Part shown: positions 49,862 through 57,828 of the stretch, one piece after another
Numbering within the stretch: position 1 is the first letter of the stretch
Layout: every line of letters starts with the position of its first letter
Notes under the pieces: generated by a model
What the model saw: only the letters and a program-made list of their open reading frames with translations
The model's database searches: none
What the model was told of the DNA's origin: nothing
Program-made: the position numbers and the translations under genes
Assembly: GCF_913778665.1 (NCBI RefSeq)
Contig: NZ_CAJYVQ010000002.1
Span: 434,001-498,000 of the forward strand
DNA: 64,000 bases
Source of the DNA: an uncultured Stenotrophomonas sp.
GTDB lineage: Bacteria > Pseudomonadota > Gammaproteobacteria > Xanthomonadales > Xanthomonadaceae
Direction of reading: 5' to 3'

Positions 49862-51336
49862 GTCGATTCTCCAACGAAGGTGCCGGACAGGTGCCACAGG
49901 TGCAGTACGGCATAGGCGCGCCACGGGCGCCACGGCTGCGAGCGCGCTTCGGTGGCGCGTTCGCTCAGGCGCTCGCCCTGCGCGTGACCGAGGACCTGCT
50001 GCAGCACCAGGTCGCCGGCGGGGAACGCATCCGGCTGGCCGAGCCCACGCAGGGCGATGTACTGCGCGGTCCACGGGCCGATGCCGGGCAGCGCCACGCA
50101 GCGGGCAACGAAGTCCTGCAGCGCCTGGCCTGGCCCGAAGTCGAGTTGGCCACTGGCACAGGCGGCCGCCAGCGCACGCACCGTGGCGGCACGGCTGCGC
50201 GGCAGTCCGATCGATTCCAGTGGGGCTTCGGCCAGGATCTCCGGCGCCGGGAACTGGCGGTCGAATTCCGGCGGCATGCCCGGCAGGTGCGCGCCGTAGG
50301 CATCCACCAGGCGTCTGGCGAAGGTGGTGGCCGCAGCGACGCTGACCTGCTGGCCGAGCACGGCGCGTACGCCGACCTCGAAGCCATCCCAGCCACCGGG
50401 AACGCGCAGCCCGGGGCGTTCGGCGATGCCTCGCGCCAGCAGCGGTTCTTCGGCCAGCGCGGCATGTACCTGCTGCAGGTCGGCATCCAGATCAAATACG
50501 CGGCGCACGCGGCGCACAATGTCCGGAATCAGGCGCGGATCGACCGCACCCAGCTGCAGGTGCAGCTCCGGCCGCTTCGGGTCGGCGGTGACGCGCAGCA
50601 GGGTGGGGCGCTCGGGTGTGCCCAGCACGCGCTGGTAGCTGTCTCCGCCGATCAGTTCGATGCCCGGCAGGCTGCGCTTGCGCAGGAAGGCCAGCATGCG
50701 CGGGAAATCCAGCGGTGGCCGGTACGCCAAGCGCAGCACCAGGCCGCCATCGTCGGCGGCCAAGGGTTGATGCTGGCGGCGCAGCGCGGACGGGGCCATG
50801 CCGCAGCCCTGCAGGAACGCCGTATTGAAGCGGCGCAGGCTGTTGTAGCCGGCTGCCAGTGCCACGTCGGTCACTGGCAGCGTGGTCTCAGTCAGCAGCT
50901 GCTTGGCCAGCAGCAGGCGATGGGTGGCATGGATCTGCCCCGGTGTCGCGCCCAGGTGTTCGACGAACAAGCGTTGCAGCTGACGCGCGCTGAGCCCGAT
51001 CTTCTGCGCCAGGTCCGCAACGGGCTGCTCCTGCAGGAAGCCACCCTGGATGAGTGCCAGCGCGCGCTGCACGGCTTGCCCGGCGAGCGCCTGCTGGGCC
51101 TGCGGCGCCAGCTCTGGGCGGCAACGCAGGCACGGCCGGTAACCGGCGGCAGCGGCAGCGGCGGCGGTGGGGTAGTAGGTGATGTTGCGCGCCTTCGGCG
51201 GTGGCGCCGGGCACACCGGGCGGCAGTAGATGCCGGTGCTGCGCACGGCGGTGAAGAACACGCCGTCGAAGCGTGCGTCACGGGCCAGGCGGGCGCGGTC
51301 ACAGGCGGCGGTGTCGAGGGCGAGGGCGGTGTCCAT
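49858..51336 (-). CDS. Ada-AlkA fusion: methylphosphotriester-sensing regulator and DNA-3-methyladenine glycosylase
   Basis: A 492-aa composite. Residues 1-80 form the Ada methyl-phosphotriester domain with Cys38, Cys42, Cys69 and Cys72 (GIYCRPVC, CLRCRPE) binding zinc; Cys38 is the methyl acceptor. Residues about 85-180 are an AraC helix-turn-helix (LPVTDVALAAGYNSLRRFN). Residues about 195-490 are the AlkA N-domain and HhH-GPD glycosylase with ALPGIGPWTAQYIALRGLG and the catalytic Asp in FPAGDLVL. It can thus sense methylation, activate transcription and excise alkylated bases. It is coupled to ogt, which supplies the missing O6-methylguanine repair domain. Confidence 0.93.
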   Translation of the reverse strand: MDTALALDTAACDRARLARDARFDGVFFTAVRSTGIYCRPVCPAPPPKARNITYYPTAAAAAAAGYRPCLRCRPELAPQAQQALAGQAVQRALALIQGGFLQEQPVADLAQKIGLSARQLQRLFVEHLGATPGQIHATHRLLLAKQLLTETTLPVTDVALAAGYNSLRRFNTAFLQGCGMAPSALRRQHQPLAADDGGLVLRLAYRPPLDFPRMLAFLRKRSLPGIELIGGDSYQRVLGTPERPTLLRVTADPKRPELHLQLGAVDPRLIPDIVRRVRRVFDLDADLQQVHAALAEEPLLARGIAERPGLRVPGGWDGFEVGVRAVLGQQVSVAAATTFARRLVDAYGAHLPGMPPEFDRQFPAPEILAEAPLESIGLPRSRAATVRALAAACASGQLDFGPGQALQDFVARCVALPGIGPWTAQYIALRGLGQPDAFPAGDLVLQQVLGHAQGERLSERATEARSQPWRPWRAYAVLHLWHLSGTFVGEST

Positions 51337-51460
51337 GGCGCCAGTCTAGGGCGGGGCGGGGGGAGATACTCGCCATATTCGGACATGGATGCTGACGGGG
51401 GGCGGCAGGGCTGAGCCCTGCACCCACCGAATCAACACCAACGTCAAAAGCCGGGTAACC

Positions 51461-51571
51461 GTGGGATGGCGGGGCGGGTCCGATTACGGGGGGGGCGCCG
51501 TAAATACGTCCATGTAGGCTCGGTCGCCGCACCCATGCGGCTCACGCCCCCGCAACCGGACCCATCCCGCC
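51461..51571. repeat. Long imperfect inverted repeat, MITE-like
   Basis: The arm at 51468-51497 (GGCGGGGCGGGTCCGATTAC followed by a G-tract) matches the reverse complement of 51545-51571 (GGCGGGATGGGTCCGGTTGC followed by a G-tract) with about four mismatches and three extra G. Between them are a GTAG at 51514 and a smaller hairpin GCCGCA-CCCA-TGCGGC (51526-51541). Total length is about 110 bases with nested stems, like a miniature mobile or REP-related element. Confidence 0.7.
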
Positions 51572-51624
51572 TTCGACAGTTGCCCGCGATCTGTCGGAAC
51601 GGCGTTCTGCGCTGCTGTTGGCGG

Positions 51625-51644
51625 GTGTCGACCTTGCTCGACAC
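51625..51644. repeat. Degenerate SMAG-like hairpin
   Basis: GTGTCGA (51625-51631) and TCGACAC (51638-51644) pair around a six-base loop. The stem core is the same TGTCGAC sequence as the repeat at 49311-49334, but there is no GTAG head. Confidence 0.5.
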
Positions 51645-51741
51645 GCTTTCCCAAGGGTCAGAAGGGGTTCAGTGCCACGCGCTGAATGCGTGGCGCGGAC
51701 GGGTAGACTGTGGCCCTTGCTCCCCTGAAGACCGGTTGCCG

Positions 51742-52905
51742 ATGTCCGCCAAATTCCGCTGGTTGCCCCTGTTGTGCCTGGCCCTGGCGGGCTGCAGCCA
51801 GCTGGAAAATCCGGGCAATGTTACTGCTGCCGACAAGGCGGCGCGGGCGCCGGCCAGCGATGGCGAGAACATGGTGTCGATCAATGCGGCCGATGCACCG
51901 CCACCGCCAGCGCCGCCGCGCAGCCAGGCGGATCGGCCGTGGCCGCAGGCGCAGCTGGAGAATGGCCGCGCGTGGATCAGCTGCAGCACCGAGTATGCCG
52001 GCGATGCGGGCGACGGCATCGAGCTGGAAGGCCTGCAGCGCGATCAGGTCAGCCAGGCGCTGGCGCCGTGCGCCGAGCGTGGACTGATGCGCGTGCGCTA
52101 CGCCGGCAAGATCAATCCGGGCTTCGCCGAGATGATGTGGCGTCTTGCCGTGGTTGCCGACGAACAGAAGATCCACAAGCGCATCCTCGACCTGGACTCC
52201 AGCGGTGGCCAGGTGGAGTCGGCGATCGTGGCCGGCGACAGCATCGGCGAATCGGGCTGGACCATCTGGGTGCGCGAAGGCTCGATCTGCCACAGCGCCT
52301 GCGTGTTCGTGCTGGCCGCCGGTGACAACCGCCTGTTGTCAGGCAAGGTCGGCATCCACCGCATGATGCGCATCAGCTCCAAGGCCACCTCGCGCGCAGA
52401 ACTCAACCGCGAGCTGCACGAGGTCTACGACAACGTAAAGGACTACCTGCAGCGCAACGGCGTGGCGGTGGGCGTGGCTGATCTGATGATGACCGTGCCC
52501 AACCGCAGCCTGCGCCTGCTGACCGCGGACGAGCTGCGCCAGTACGGCCTGGATGGCACCAACGCGGTGCAGGACGATCTGGAACGGATCAAGCAGATGC
52601 GGGCCTGCGGCGATGATTTCGTGCAGCGCAAGGACGCGTTCCTGATCGCCTTCGACCAGCAGTGCAAGCGCGAAGGCGCCGACATGGAATCGATCAACAG
52701 CTGCGGCCAGGCACTGAAGCAGCGCTTCGGTTTCCCGGATGCAGTGTGCCCGGAAGAAAGCCCGCTGTCGGAGATCGACGTGGCAACGCTGCCGCCGGCA
52801 CCGTCGGAGCCGCCGCCGGTGGCCGAACAGGCGCCGGCAGAATCCGGCACGCCTGCCGCGCAGGCCGATGCCGCCACGGTGGAAGGCAGCGCCAACGCGC
52901 GCTGA
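51742..52905 (+). CDS. ClpP-fold (crotonase-like) lipoprotein, putative serine protease
   Basis: A 387-aa protein with a lipoprotein signal (LCLALAGC, Cys18), a Pro-rich linker (about 50-70) and a ClpP/SDH-like domain (about 75-300). LDLDSSGGQVESAIVAGDSI is the oxyanion-region motif; ICHSACVFVLAAG (Ser185) and KVGIHRMM (His206) give a possible Ser-His pair as in ClpP and signal-peptide peptidase A. The C-terminal 50 residues are Pro/Ala/Glu-rich. So it is anchored in the envelope, unlike cytoplasmic ClpP. The substrate is unknown. The ATG is set by the lipoprotein signal. Confidence 0.8.
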   Translation: MSAKFRWLPLLCLALAGCSQLENPGNVTAADKAARAPASDGENMVSINAADAPPPPAPPRSQADRPWPQAQLENGRAWISCSTEYAGDAGDGIELEGLQRDQVSQALAPCAERGLMRVRYAGKINPGFAEMMWRLAVVADEQKIHKRILDLDSSGGQVESAIVAGDSIGESGWTIWVREGSICHSACVFVLAAGDNRLLSGKVGIHRMMRISSKATSRAELNRELHEVYDNVKDYLQRNGVAVGVADLMMTVPNRSLRLLTADELRQYGLDGTNAVQDDLERIKQMRACGDDFVQRKDAFLIAFDQQCKREGADMESINSCGQALKQRFGFPDAVCPEESPLSEIDVATLPPAPSEPPPVAEQAPAESGTPAAQADAATVEGSANAR

Positions 52906-52963
52906 CGAACAGCTCACCGCGCTGGCGTAGACTGCGGTTCTTTCCCGAGAACCGGCGGTGTCC

Positions 52964-53509
52964 ATGAAGCGCGTGCTCCTGCTGCTGTCCCTGCTGCCCC
53001 TGACCGCATTGGCGCAGGCACCTGCGCCGGCCACGCCCGCCCCGGCACCCGCGCGCCCGGCACCGGCCTCGCCAGCGGCTGCAAAACCGGCTACCGCCGG
53101 CGCTCCGGTGTTGACCGCCGCGCAGCAGGCGCAGGTGCAGAAACAGGACGCGGAAATGGGTGCGGCCGCAGTGAAGGTGGCGCAGCTGGTCGATGCCAAC
53201 CGCGCTGGCGAGTTGTGGGATGGCGCCTCTGCCGTCGCGCGCCGTGCGGTGCCGAAGGCCGCCTTCGTCAGCCAGCTGACCACCGAGCGCACGCGCCTGG
53301 GGGCGCTGGCCGGGCGTGGCCAGCCGACCATCACCCGGGTCAAGTACAGCGCCGGCGCTGCGGTGCCGGAAGGGTTGTACATCAATGTCAGCTTCCCGAC
53401 CCGTTTCGCCAATAGCGCGCAGCCGGTGCGCGAGCTGGTCTCGTTCCGTTTCGACGAGGACCAGGTGTGGCGCTTGGCCGGCTACAGCCTGCGCGCGTCG
53501 GCACCCTGA
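52964..53509 (+). CDS. DUF4019-domain periplasmic protein
   Basis: A 181-aa secreted protein of unknown function. It has a signal peptide (RVLLLLSLLPLTALAQ), a long Ala/Pro linker (about 20-50) and a C-terminal domain of the DUF4019 type (about 65-175): AAAVKVAQLVDANRAGELWD and QLTTERTRLGALAGRGQPTI are the conserved helices. GTG 52958 is an alternative start. It follows the ClpP-fold lipoprotein gene after 58 bases and precedes the MAPEG gene by 11 bases. Confidence 0.78.
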   Translation: MKRVLLLLSLLPLTALAQAPAPATPAPAPARPAPASPAAAKPATAGAPVLTAAQQAQVQKQDAEMGAAAVKVAQLVDANRAGELWDGASAVARRAVPKAAFVSQLTTERTRLGALAGRGQPTITRVKYSAGAAVPEGLYINVSFPTRFANSAQPVRELVSFRFDEDQVWRLAGYSLRASAP

Positions 53510-53520
53510 GGAGATGAACC

Positions 53521-53910
53521 ATGGCAAATGAACTGACGATGCTGGCCTGGTCGCTGCTGCTGGGCTTCGTTTACATTTTCGCCACCTCCACCGTGGTCAC
53601 CCGCGAGCGGGGGATGAAGTGGAATGCCTCCGCGCGCGACGGTGAGGCCAAGCCGCTCAGCCCGCTGGCCGGCCGCCTGCAGCGGGCCCAGGCCAATTTC
53701 CTGGAGACCTTCCCGTTCTTCGCCGCTGCCGCAGTTGCAGTGGTGGTGGCCGGGCGCAGCAACGACACCACCGCGCTGGCCACACAGGCCTATTTCTGGG
53801 CGCGGGTCGCCTACCTGCCGTTGTATGCCGCTGGCGTGCCCTACGTGCGCAGCCTGGTGTGGCTGGTGTCGCTGCTGTCGATCCTGGCGTTGGTGTTCGC
53901 GCTGCTGTGA
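53521..53910 (+). CDS. MAPEG-family membrane protein
   Basis: A 129-aa four-span membrane protein of the MAPEG family (eicosanoid and glutathione metabolism). FATSTVVTRERGMKWNASARDG and RLQRAQANFLETFPFFAAAA carry the typical Arg and the ERxxxN-like and Q-A-N-x-E motifs. Bacterial members may be glutathione-linked peroxidases or transferases; this is unproven here. A GAGGAG SD precedes the ATG, 11 bases after the DUF4019 gene. Confidence 0.87.
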   Translation: MANELTMLAWSLLLGFVYIFATSTVVTRERGMKWNASARDGEAKPLSPLAGRLQRAQANFLETFPFFAAAAVAVVVAGRSNDTTALATQAYFWARVAYLPLYAAGVPYVRSLVWLVSLLSILALVFALL

Positions 53911-53990
53911 TCCGCGGCTGATCCAGATCAAGGCCGCTCAGGTGCGCGGCGCTATGCTGGCGCGGACTGAATCAACGGCAGGAGGCGCGC

Positions 53991-55169
53991 ATGCGCAGGA
54001 TGGACGTGGCGGTGGTCGGTGCCGGGCCGGCAGGCCTGTGCTTTGCGCGCGCGCTGGCCGGTAGCGGCCTGCAGGTCGGGCTGGTGGACGTGCAGCCGCG
54101 CCAGGTTCTGGCCGAGGCCGCCTTCGACGGGCGCGAGATCGCACTGACCCATGCCTCGCGGCATCGCATGGAGCAGCTGGGGCTGTGGCAGCGCTTTGCC
54201 CATGCCGAGATCGCCGAACTACGTGATGCCAAGGTGCTGAACGGTGGTTCGCCGTTCGCGCTGACCTTCGCCAGCAGCCAGGTCGACGGCCAGCCGCTGG
54301 GCTGGCTGGTACCCAATCACCTGATCCGCCGTGCTGCGTGGGATGCGGTGCAGGGCCAGGACGGCTTGGAGCTGTACGACGGGCGCAAGGTGCTGGGCGT
54401 GCAGGCCGACGCGCAGGGCCATGTGATCACGCTCGATGACGGCAGCCAACTGCACGCGCGTTTGCTGATCGCCGCCGACAGCCGCTTCTCCGCCACTCGG
54501 CGCATGCTTGGCATCGGCGCGCAGATGCGTGACTTCGGCAAGTCGATGCTGGTGTGCCGGATGCAGGTCGAGCGCGATCACCATCACACCGCCTGGGAGT
54601 GGTTCGGCTACGGCCGAACCATGGCGTTGCTGCCGCTCAATGAGGGCCAGGCATCGGCGGTGATCACGCTGCCGCCGCGGCAGATCGAGGAGCTGCTGGC
54701 GATGGACGAGGTGGCCTTTGGTGAAGCGATCAGCGCGTTCTTCGAACACCGCCTGGGCCGCATGCAGCCGGTCGCCACGCCGCAGGCGTATCCACTGGTC
54801 GGGGTGTACGCGCACAGGTTCGTCGGCGAGCGCTCGGCGCTGATCGGTGATGCCGCAGTGGGCATGCACCCGGTCACCGCGCATGGTTTCAATCTGGGAC
54901 TGGCCAGTGCGCAGCGGTTGGCGCGCGGCATCGTTGAGCAGCAGCACCACGGTGCTGACATTGCCGCCGCTGGCATGCTGTCCGGTTACCAGCGTGGCCA
55001 CCGGCTGGCGTCGCGGCCGTTGTACGAGGCGACCAACGCGATCGCCAGCCTGTATACCGACGACCGCCGTCCGGCACGCGTGCTGCGTGCGGCCGGCCTG
55101 CGCCTGGCCCAGGGCGTGGCACCGTTCCGGCAGCTGATTGCCACGCACCTGACCCAGCGCGTGGCCTGA
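53991..55169 (+). CDS. ubiM: FAD-dependent ubiquinone-biosynthesis hydroxylase (UbiM/UbiH family)
   Basis: A 392-aa aromatic-ring flavoprotein monooxygenase. The FAD-binding fingerprint is DVAVVGAGPAGLCFARALAG, followed by DGREIALTHASRHRMEQLGLW, and the second FAD motif is RSALIGDAAVGMHPVTAHGFNLGL, all as in UbiH/UbiF/VisC proteins. The form resembles UbiM (C5-hydroxylation of the quinone ring); other ring positions cannot be excluded. AGGAGG precedes the ATG. It ends 11 bases from the convergent S4 gene. Confidence 0.8.
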   Translation: MRRMDVAVVGAGPAGLCFARALAGSGLQVGLVDVQPRQVLAEAAFDGREIALTHASRHRMEQLGLWQRFAHAEIAELRDAKVLNGGSPFALTFASSQVDGQPLGWLVPNHLIRRAAWDAVQGQDGLELYDGRKVLGVQADAQGHVITLDDGSQLHARLLIAADSRFSATRRMLGIGAQMRDFGKSMLVCRMQVERDHHHTAWEWFGYGRTMALLPLNEGQASAVITLPPRQIEELLAMDEVAFGEAISAFFEHRLGRMQPVATPQAYPLVGVYAHRFVGERSALIGDAAVGMHPVTAHGFNLGLASAQRLARGIVEQQHHGADIAAAGMLSGYQRGHRLASRPLYEATNAIASLYTDDRRPARVLRAAGLRLAQGVAPFRQLIATHLTQRVA

Positions 55170-55180
55170 ACCAGTTCAGA

Positions 55181-55402
55181 TCAACCGGCAGCCAGCACCC
55201 GGATCTGGCTGTCGGCGAATTCGACCACTTGGCCTGCGCGGATCTTGCAGGCCTTGCGCAGTTCGACCTCACCGTCGACCAGCACCTGGCCTTCGCTGAT
55301 GACCATCTTGGCCTCGCCGCCGCTGGTGACCAGGTCGGCCAGCTTGAGCAGCTGCTTGAGTTCGACATAGTCGCCGTCGAGGTCGAATTCGAGAATCTGC
55401 AT
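55181..55402 (-). CDS. YbcJ-like S4-domain RNA-binding protein
   Basis: A 73-aa single-domain S4 protein. FDLDGDYVELKQLLKLADLV then GGEAKMVISEGQVLVDGEVE form the RNA-binding motif; it matches E. coli YbcJ in size and layout. Proteins of this group bind structured RNA and are linked to ribosome or rRNA maturation, though function is unproven. ATG 55402 is the family start; the frame extends upstream non-coding. It is divergent from deaD. Confidence 0.88.
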   Translation of the reverse strand: MQILEFDLDGDYVELKQLLKLADLVTSGGEAKMVISEGQVLVDGEVELRKACKIRAGQVVEFADSQIRVLAAG

Positions 55403-55585
55403 GGAAGGAGTTTCCTGGAAAGGGGCGCCGGCCAGCGGCCGGGCCGGGAAGAGGGCGCGTATTGTGCGCCAGCAAGGGCATGACGGCACGCGCATGGAAA
55501 GCTGTACGCCTCGTTCAGGATCAATGCGGTATCATTCCGCTCTGAGCGAGTGAAATCTCCTCCGACCGAGCAGCGCCAGGGCACG

Positions 55586-55651
55586 CGATAAGAAGGGCGC
55601 CCAAAGCGCGGACCATCCCTTTTTTATCGCACTGCCAGGAAGACGGCAGTG
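55586..55651 (+). promoter_or_regulatory. Structured leader of deaD
   Basis: Two hairpins precede deaD. CGATAAGAAGGG (55586-55597) pairs with CCCTTTTTTATCG (55617-55629), a stem that ends in a T-tract like an attenuator; then CACTGCC (55630-55636) and GGCAGTG (55645-55651) form a second stem 16 bases before the start. Cold-shock helicase genes often have regulated long leaders, so attenuation or autoregulation is plausible. Confidence 0.55.
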
Positions 55652-55666
55652 TCTTCGGAGTTCCCC

Positions 55667-57613
55667 ATGTCCCAAGATTCCCAAGCGCCGCTGCAGTTTG
55701 CGCAGCTCGGCCTGTCCGAGCCCGTGATGCAGGCGGTCACCGCCATCGGCTACGAAACCCCGTCGCCGATCCAGGCCGCCACCATCCCGGCGATGCTGGA
55801 AGGCCGCGACGTGCTGGGCCAGGCCCAGACCGGTACCGGCAAGACCGCTGCCTTCGCACTGCCGGTACTGTCCAACATCGACCTGCAGCAGATCAAGCCC
55901 CAGGCCCTGATCCTGGCGCCGACCCGCGAGCTGGCCATCCAGGTCGCCGAGGCGTTCCAGTCCTATTCGTCGAAGATCCCCGGCTTCCGCGTGCTGCCGG
56001 TGTACGGCGGCCAGCCGTACGGCCAGCAGCTGTCGGCCCTGCGCCGCGGCGTGCACATCGTGGTCGGTACTCCCGGCCGCGTGATCGACCACCTCGACCG
56101 CAGCACCCTGGACCTGTCCGAGCTGAAGACGCTGGTGCTGGACGAAGCCGATGAAATGCTGCGCATGGGCTTCATCGACGACGTCGAAGCCGTGCTGAAG
56201 AAGCTGCCGGAGCAGCGCCAGGTTGCGCTGTTCTCGGCCACCATGCCGCCGCAGATCCGCCGCATCGCGCAGACCTACCTGCAGGACCCGGTGGAAGTGA
56301 CCATCGCGGCCAAGACCACCACCTCGGCCAACATCCGCCAGCGTTACTGGTGGGTGAGCGGCATGCACAAGCTGGACGCGCTGACCCGCATCCTGGAAGT
56401 CGAGCCGTTCGACGCGATGATCATCTTCGCGCGTACCAAGGCCGGCACCGAGGAACTGGCCAGCAAGCTGCAGGCCCGTGGCCTGGCCGCTGCCGCCATC
56501 AACGGTGACATGCAGCAGGCCCAGCGTGAGCGCACCATTGCCATGCTGAAGGAAGGCAAGCTGGACATCCTGGTTGCCACCGACGTGGCCGCCCGCGGGC
56601 TGGACGTGGAGCGCATCAGCCACGTGCTGAACTACGACATCCCGTACGACACCGAAAGCTACGTGCACCGCATCGGCCGTACCGGCCGTGCCGGCCGCAG
56701 TGGTGAAGCGATCCTGTTCGCCACCCCGCGCGAGAAGGGCATGCTGCGCCAGATCGAGCGCGCCACCCGCCAGCCGATCGAAGAGATGCAGCTGCCGAGC
56801 GTGGAAGCGGTCAACGATACCCGCATCAACAAGTTCACCTCGCGCATCACCGAAACCCTGGGTGCCGGTGGCCTGGACTTCTACCGCCAGCTGCTGGAGC
56901 GCTTCGAGAGCGAGCAGAACGTGCCGGCGATCGAAGTCGCCGCCGCGCTGGCGAAGATGCTGCAGGGCGATACCCCGTTCCTGCTGCAGCCGCCGGTGCG
57001 CGCACCGCGTGAAGAGCGCGCGCCGCGCGAGCGTTTCGATCGTGGCGACCGTCCGGAACGCGGCGATCGCTTCGACCGCAACGAACGTGGCCCGCGCTTC
57101 GAGCGTGGCCCGCGCCGTGACGACGCCGAAGGTGGTTTCGAGCAGCGTCCGCGCCGCGACGTGCCGCCGCGCGGTGCGCCGGAGCAGGGCATGGAGACCT
57201 ACCGCATCTCGGTCGGTCACCAGCATGGCGTGAAACCGGCCAACATCGTCGGCGCCATCGCCAATGAAGCCGGTCTGGAAAGCCGCTTCATCGGCCGCAT
57301 CGACATCCACGACGATTTCTCGCTGCTGGACCTGCCGGCGCAGATGCCGTCCGACGTGCTGACCCACCTGCAGAAGGTGTGGGTGTCGGGCCAGCAGCTG
57401 CAGATGCGTCCGCTGGCCCCGGGTGAAGACACCAATCCGGCACCGCGTCCGTTCAAGCCGCGCTTCGACAAGCGTGGTCCGGGTGGTCCGGGTGGCCCGC
57501 GTCGCGGTGGTCCGGGCGGTCCGGGTGGCCACGGTGGTGATCGCGGCGGCGACCGCGACAGCCGCCCGCCGCGCCGTGACGGTTTCAAGCCGCGCGGCCC
57601 GCGCAGCTACTAA
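55667..57613 (+). CDS. deaD: DEAD-box ATP-dependent RNA helicase DeaD (CsdA)
   Basis: Cold-shock RNA helicase working in ribosome assembly and mRNA decay, 648 aa. Motifs in order: Q motif and AQTGTGKT (Walker A), PTRELAIQVAE, TPGRVIDHLDR, DEAD, SATMP, ARTKAGTEEL, ATDVAARGLDVERISHV and HRIGRTGRAG. A DbpA/CsdA RNA-binding domain (about 510-590, YRISVGHQHGVKPANIVGAI) and two low-complexity arginine-rich parts follow: RGDRPERGDRFDRNERGP mid-way and a Gly/Arg tail. GGAG lies 7 bases before the ATG at 55667. Confidence 0.95.
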   Translation: MSQDSQAPLQFAQLGLSEPVMQAVTAIGYETPSPIQAATIPAMLEGRDVLGQAQTGTGKTAAFALPVLSNIDLQQIKPQALILAPTRELAIQVAEAFQSYSSKIPGFRVLPVYGGQPYGQQLSALRRGVHIVVGTPGRVIDHLDRSTLDLSELKTLVLDEADEMLRMGFIDDVEAVLKKLPEQRQVALFSATMPPQIRRIAQTYLQDPVEVTIAAKTTTSANIRQRYWWVSGMHKLDALTRILEVEPFDAMIIFARTKAGTEELASKLQARGLAAAAINGDMQQAQRERTIAMLKEGKLDILVATDVAARGLDVERISHVLNYDIPYDTESYVHRIGRTGRAGRSGEAILFATPREKGMLRQIERATRQPIEEMQLPSVEAVNDTRINKFTSRITETLGAGGLDFYRQLLERFESEQNVPAIEVAAALAKMLQGDTPFLLQPPVRAPREERAPRERFDRGDRPERGDRFDRNERGPRFERGPRRDDAEGGFEQRPRRDVPPRGAPEQGMETYRISVGHQHGVKPANIVGAIANEAGLESRFIGRIDIHDDFSLLDLPAQMPSDVLTHLQKVWVSGQQLQMRPLAPGEDTNPAPRPFKPRFDKRGPGGPGGPRRGGPGGPGGHGGDRGGDRDSRPPRRDGFKPRGPRSY

Positions 57614-57663
57614 GCAACACCGTTCGTCCTGAACAACGCCAGCCCCCGGGGCTGGCGTACCGG

Positions 57664-57746
57664 AAAGGGGACGGAGGGGATTAAGTCGCAATTGGCTGGC
57701 GATGCGCCTTATGCCAAAAACGACTTAATGCCCTCCGTCCCTTTTT
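57664..57746. repeat. Long inverted repeat with terminator-like tail after deaD
   Basis: AAAGGGGACGGAGGGGATTA (start of 57664-57688, ending AGTCG) pairs with the 57721-57744 segment (CGACTTAATGCCCTCCGTCC then CTTT), 24-25 bp with two differences, around a 32-base loop. The tail is CTTTTTC. It should end the deaD transcript, but the length and exactness exceed a normal terminator. A simpler hairpin GCCAGCCCC/GGGGCTGGC lies just before it (57638-57656). Confidence 0.8.
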
Positions 57747-57828
57747 CGCATGGCCCACACATGGCCGGTCCTAGGCTGAGCCGGTTCCAAAGCAGGTCGT
57801 CACCGCATCGCATTCAGGGGGATCCGGG

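Larger units (their letters stand above)
51337..51741. other. 405-base intergenic region rich in palindromes
   Basis: No coding region is supported. It holds GCAGGGC-TGA-GCCCTGC (51405-51421), a large imperfect inverted repeat (51461-51571), a GTGTCGA/TCGACAC hairpin (51625-51644) and the promoter of the ClpP-fold lipoprotein gene nearest 51742. The G8 run at 51488-51495 is unusual. Confidence 0.7.

Noticed and set aside
55532..57691. A 719-codon minus-strand open frame
   Set aside because: It is the antisense of deaD, where all DEAD-box motifs are found.
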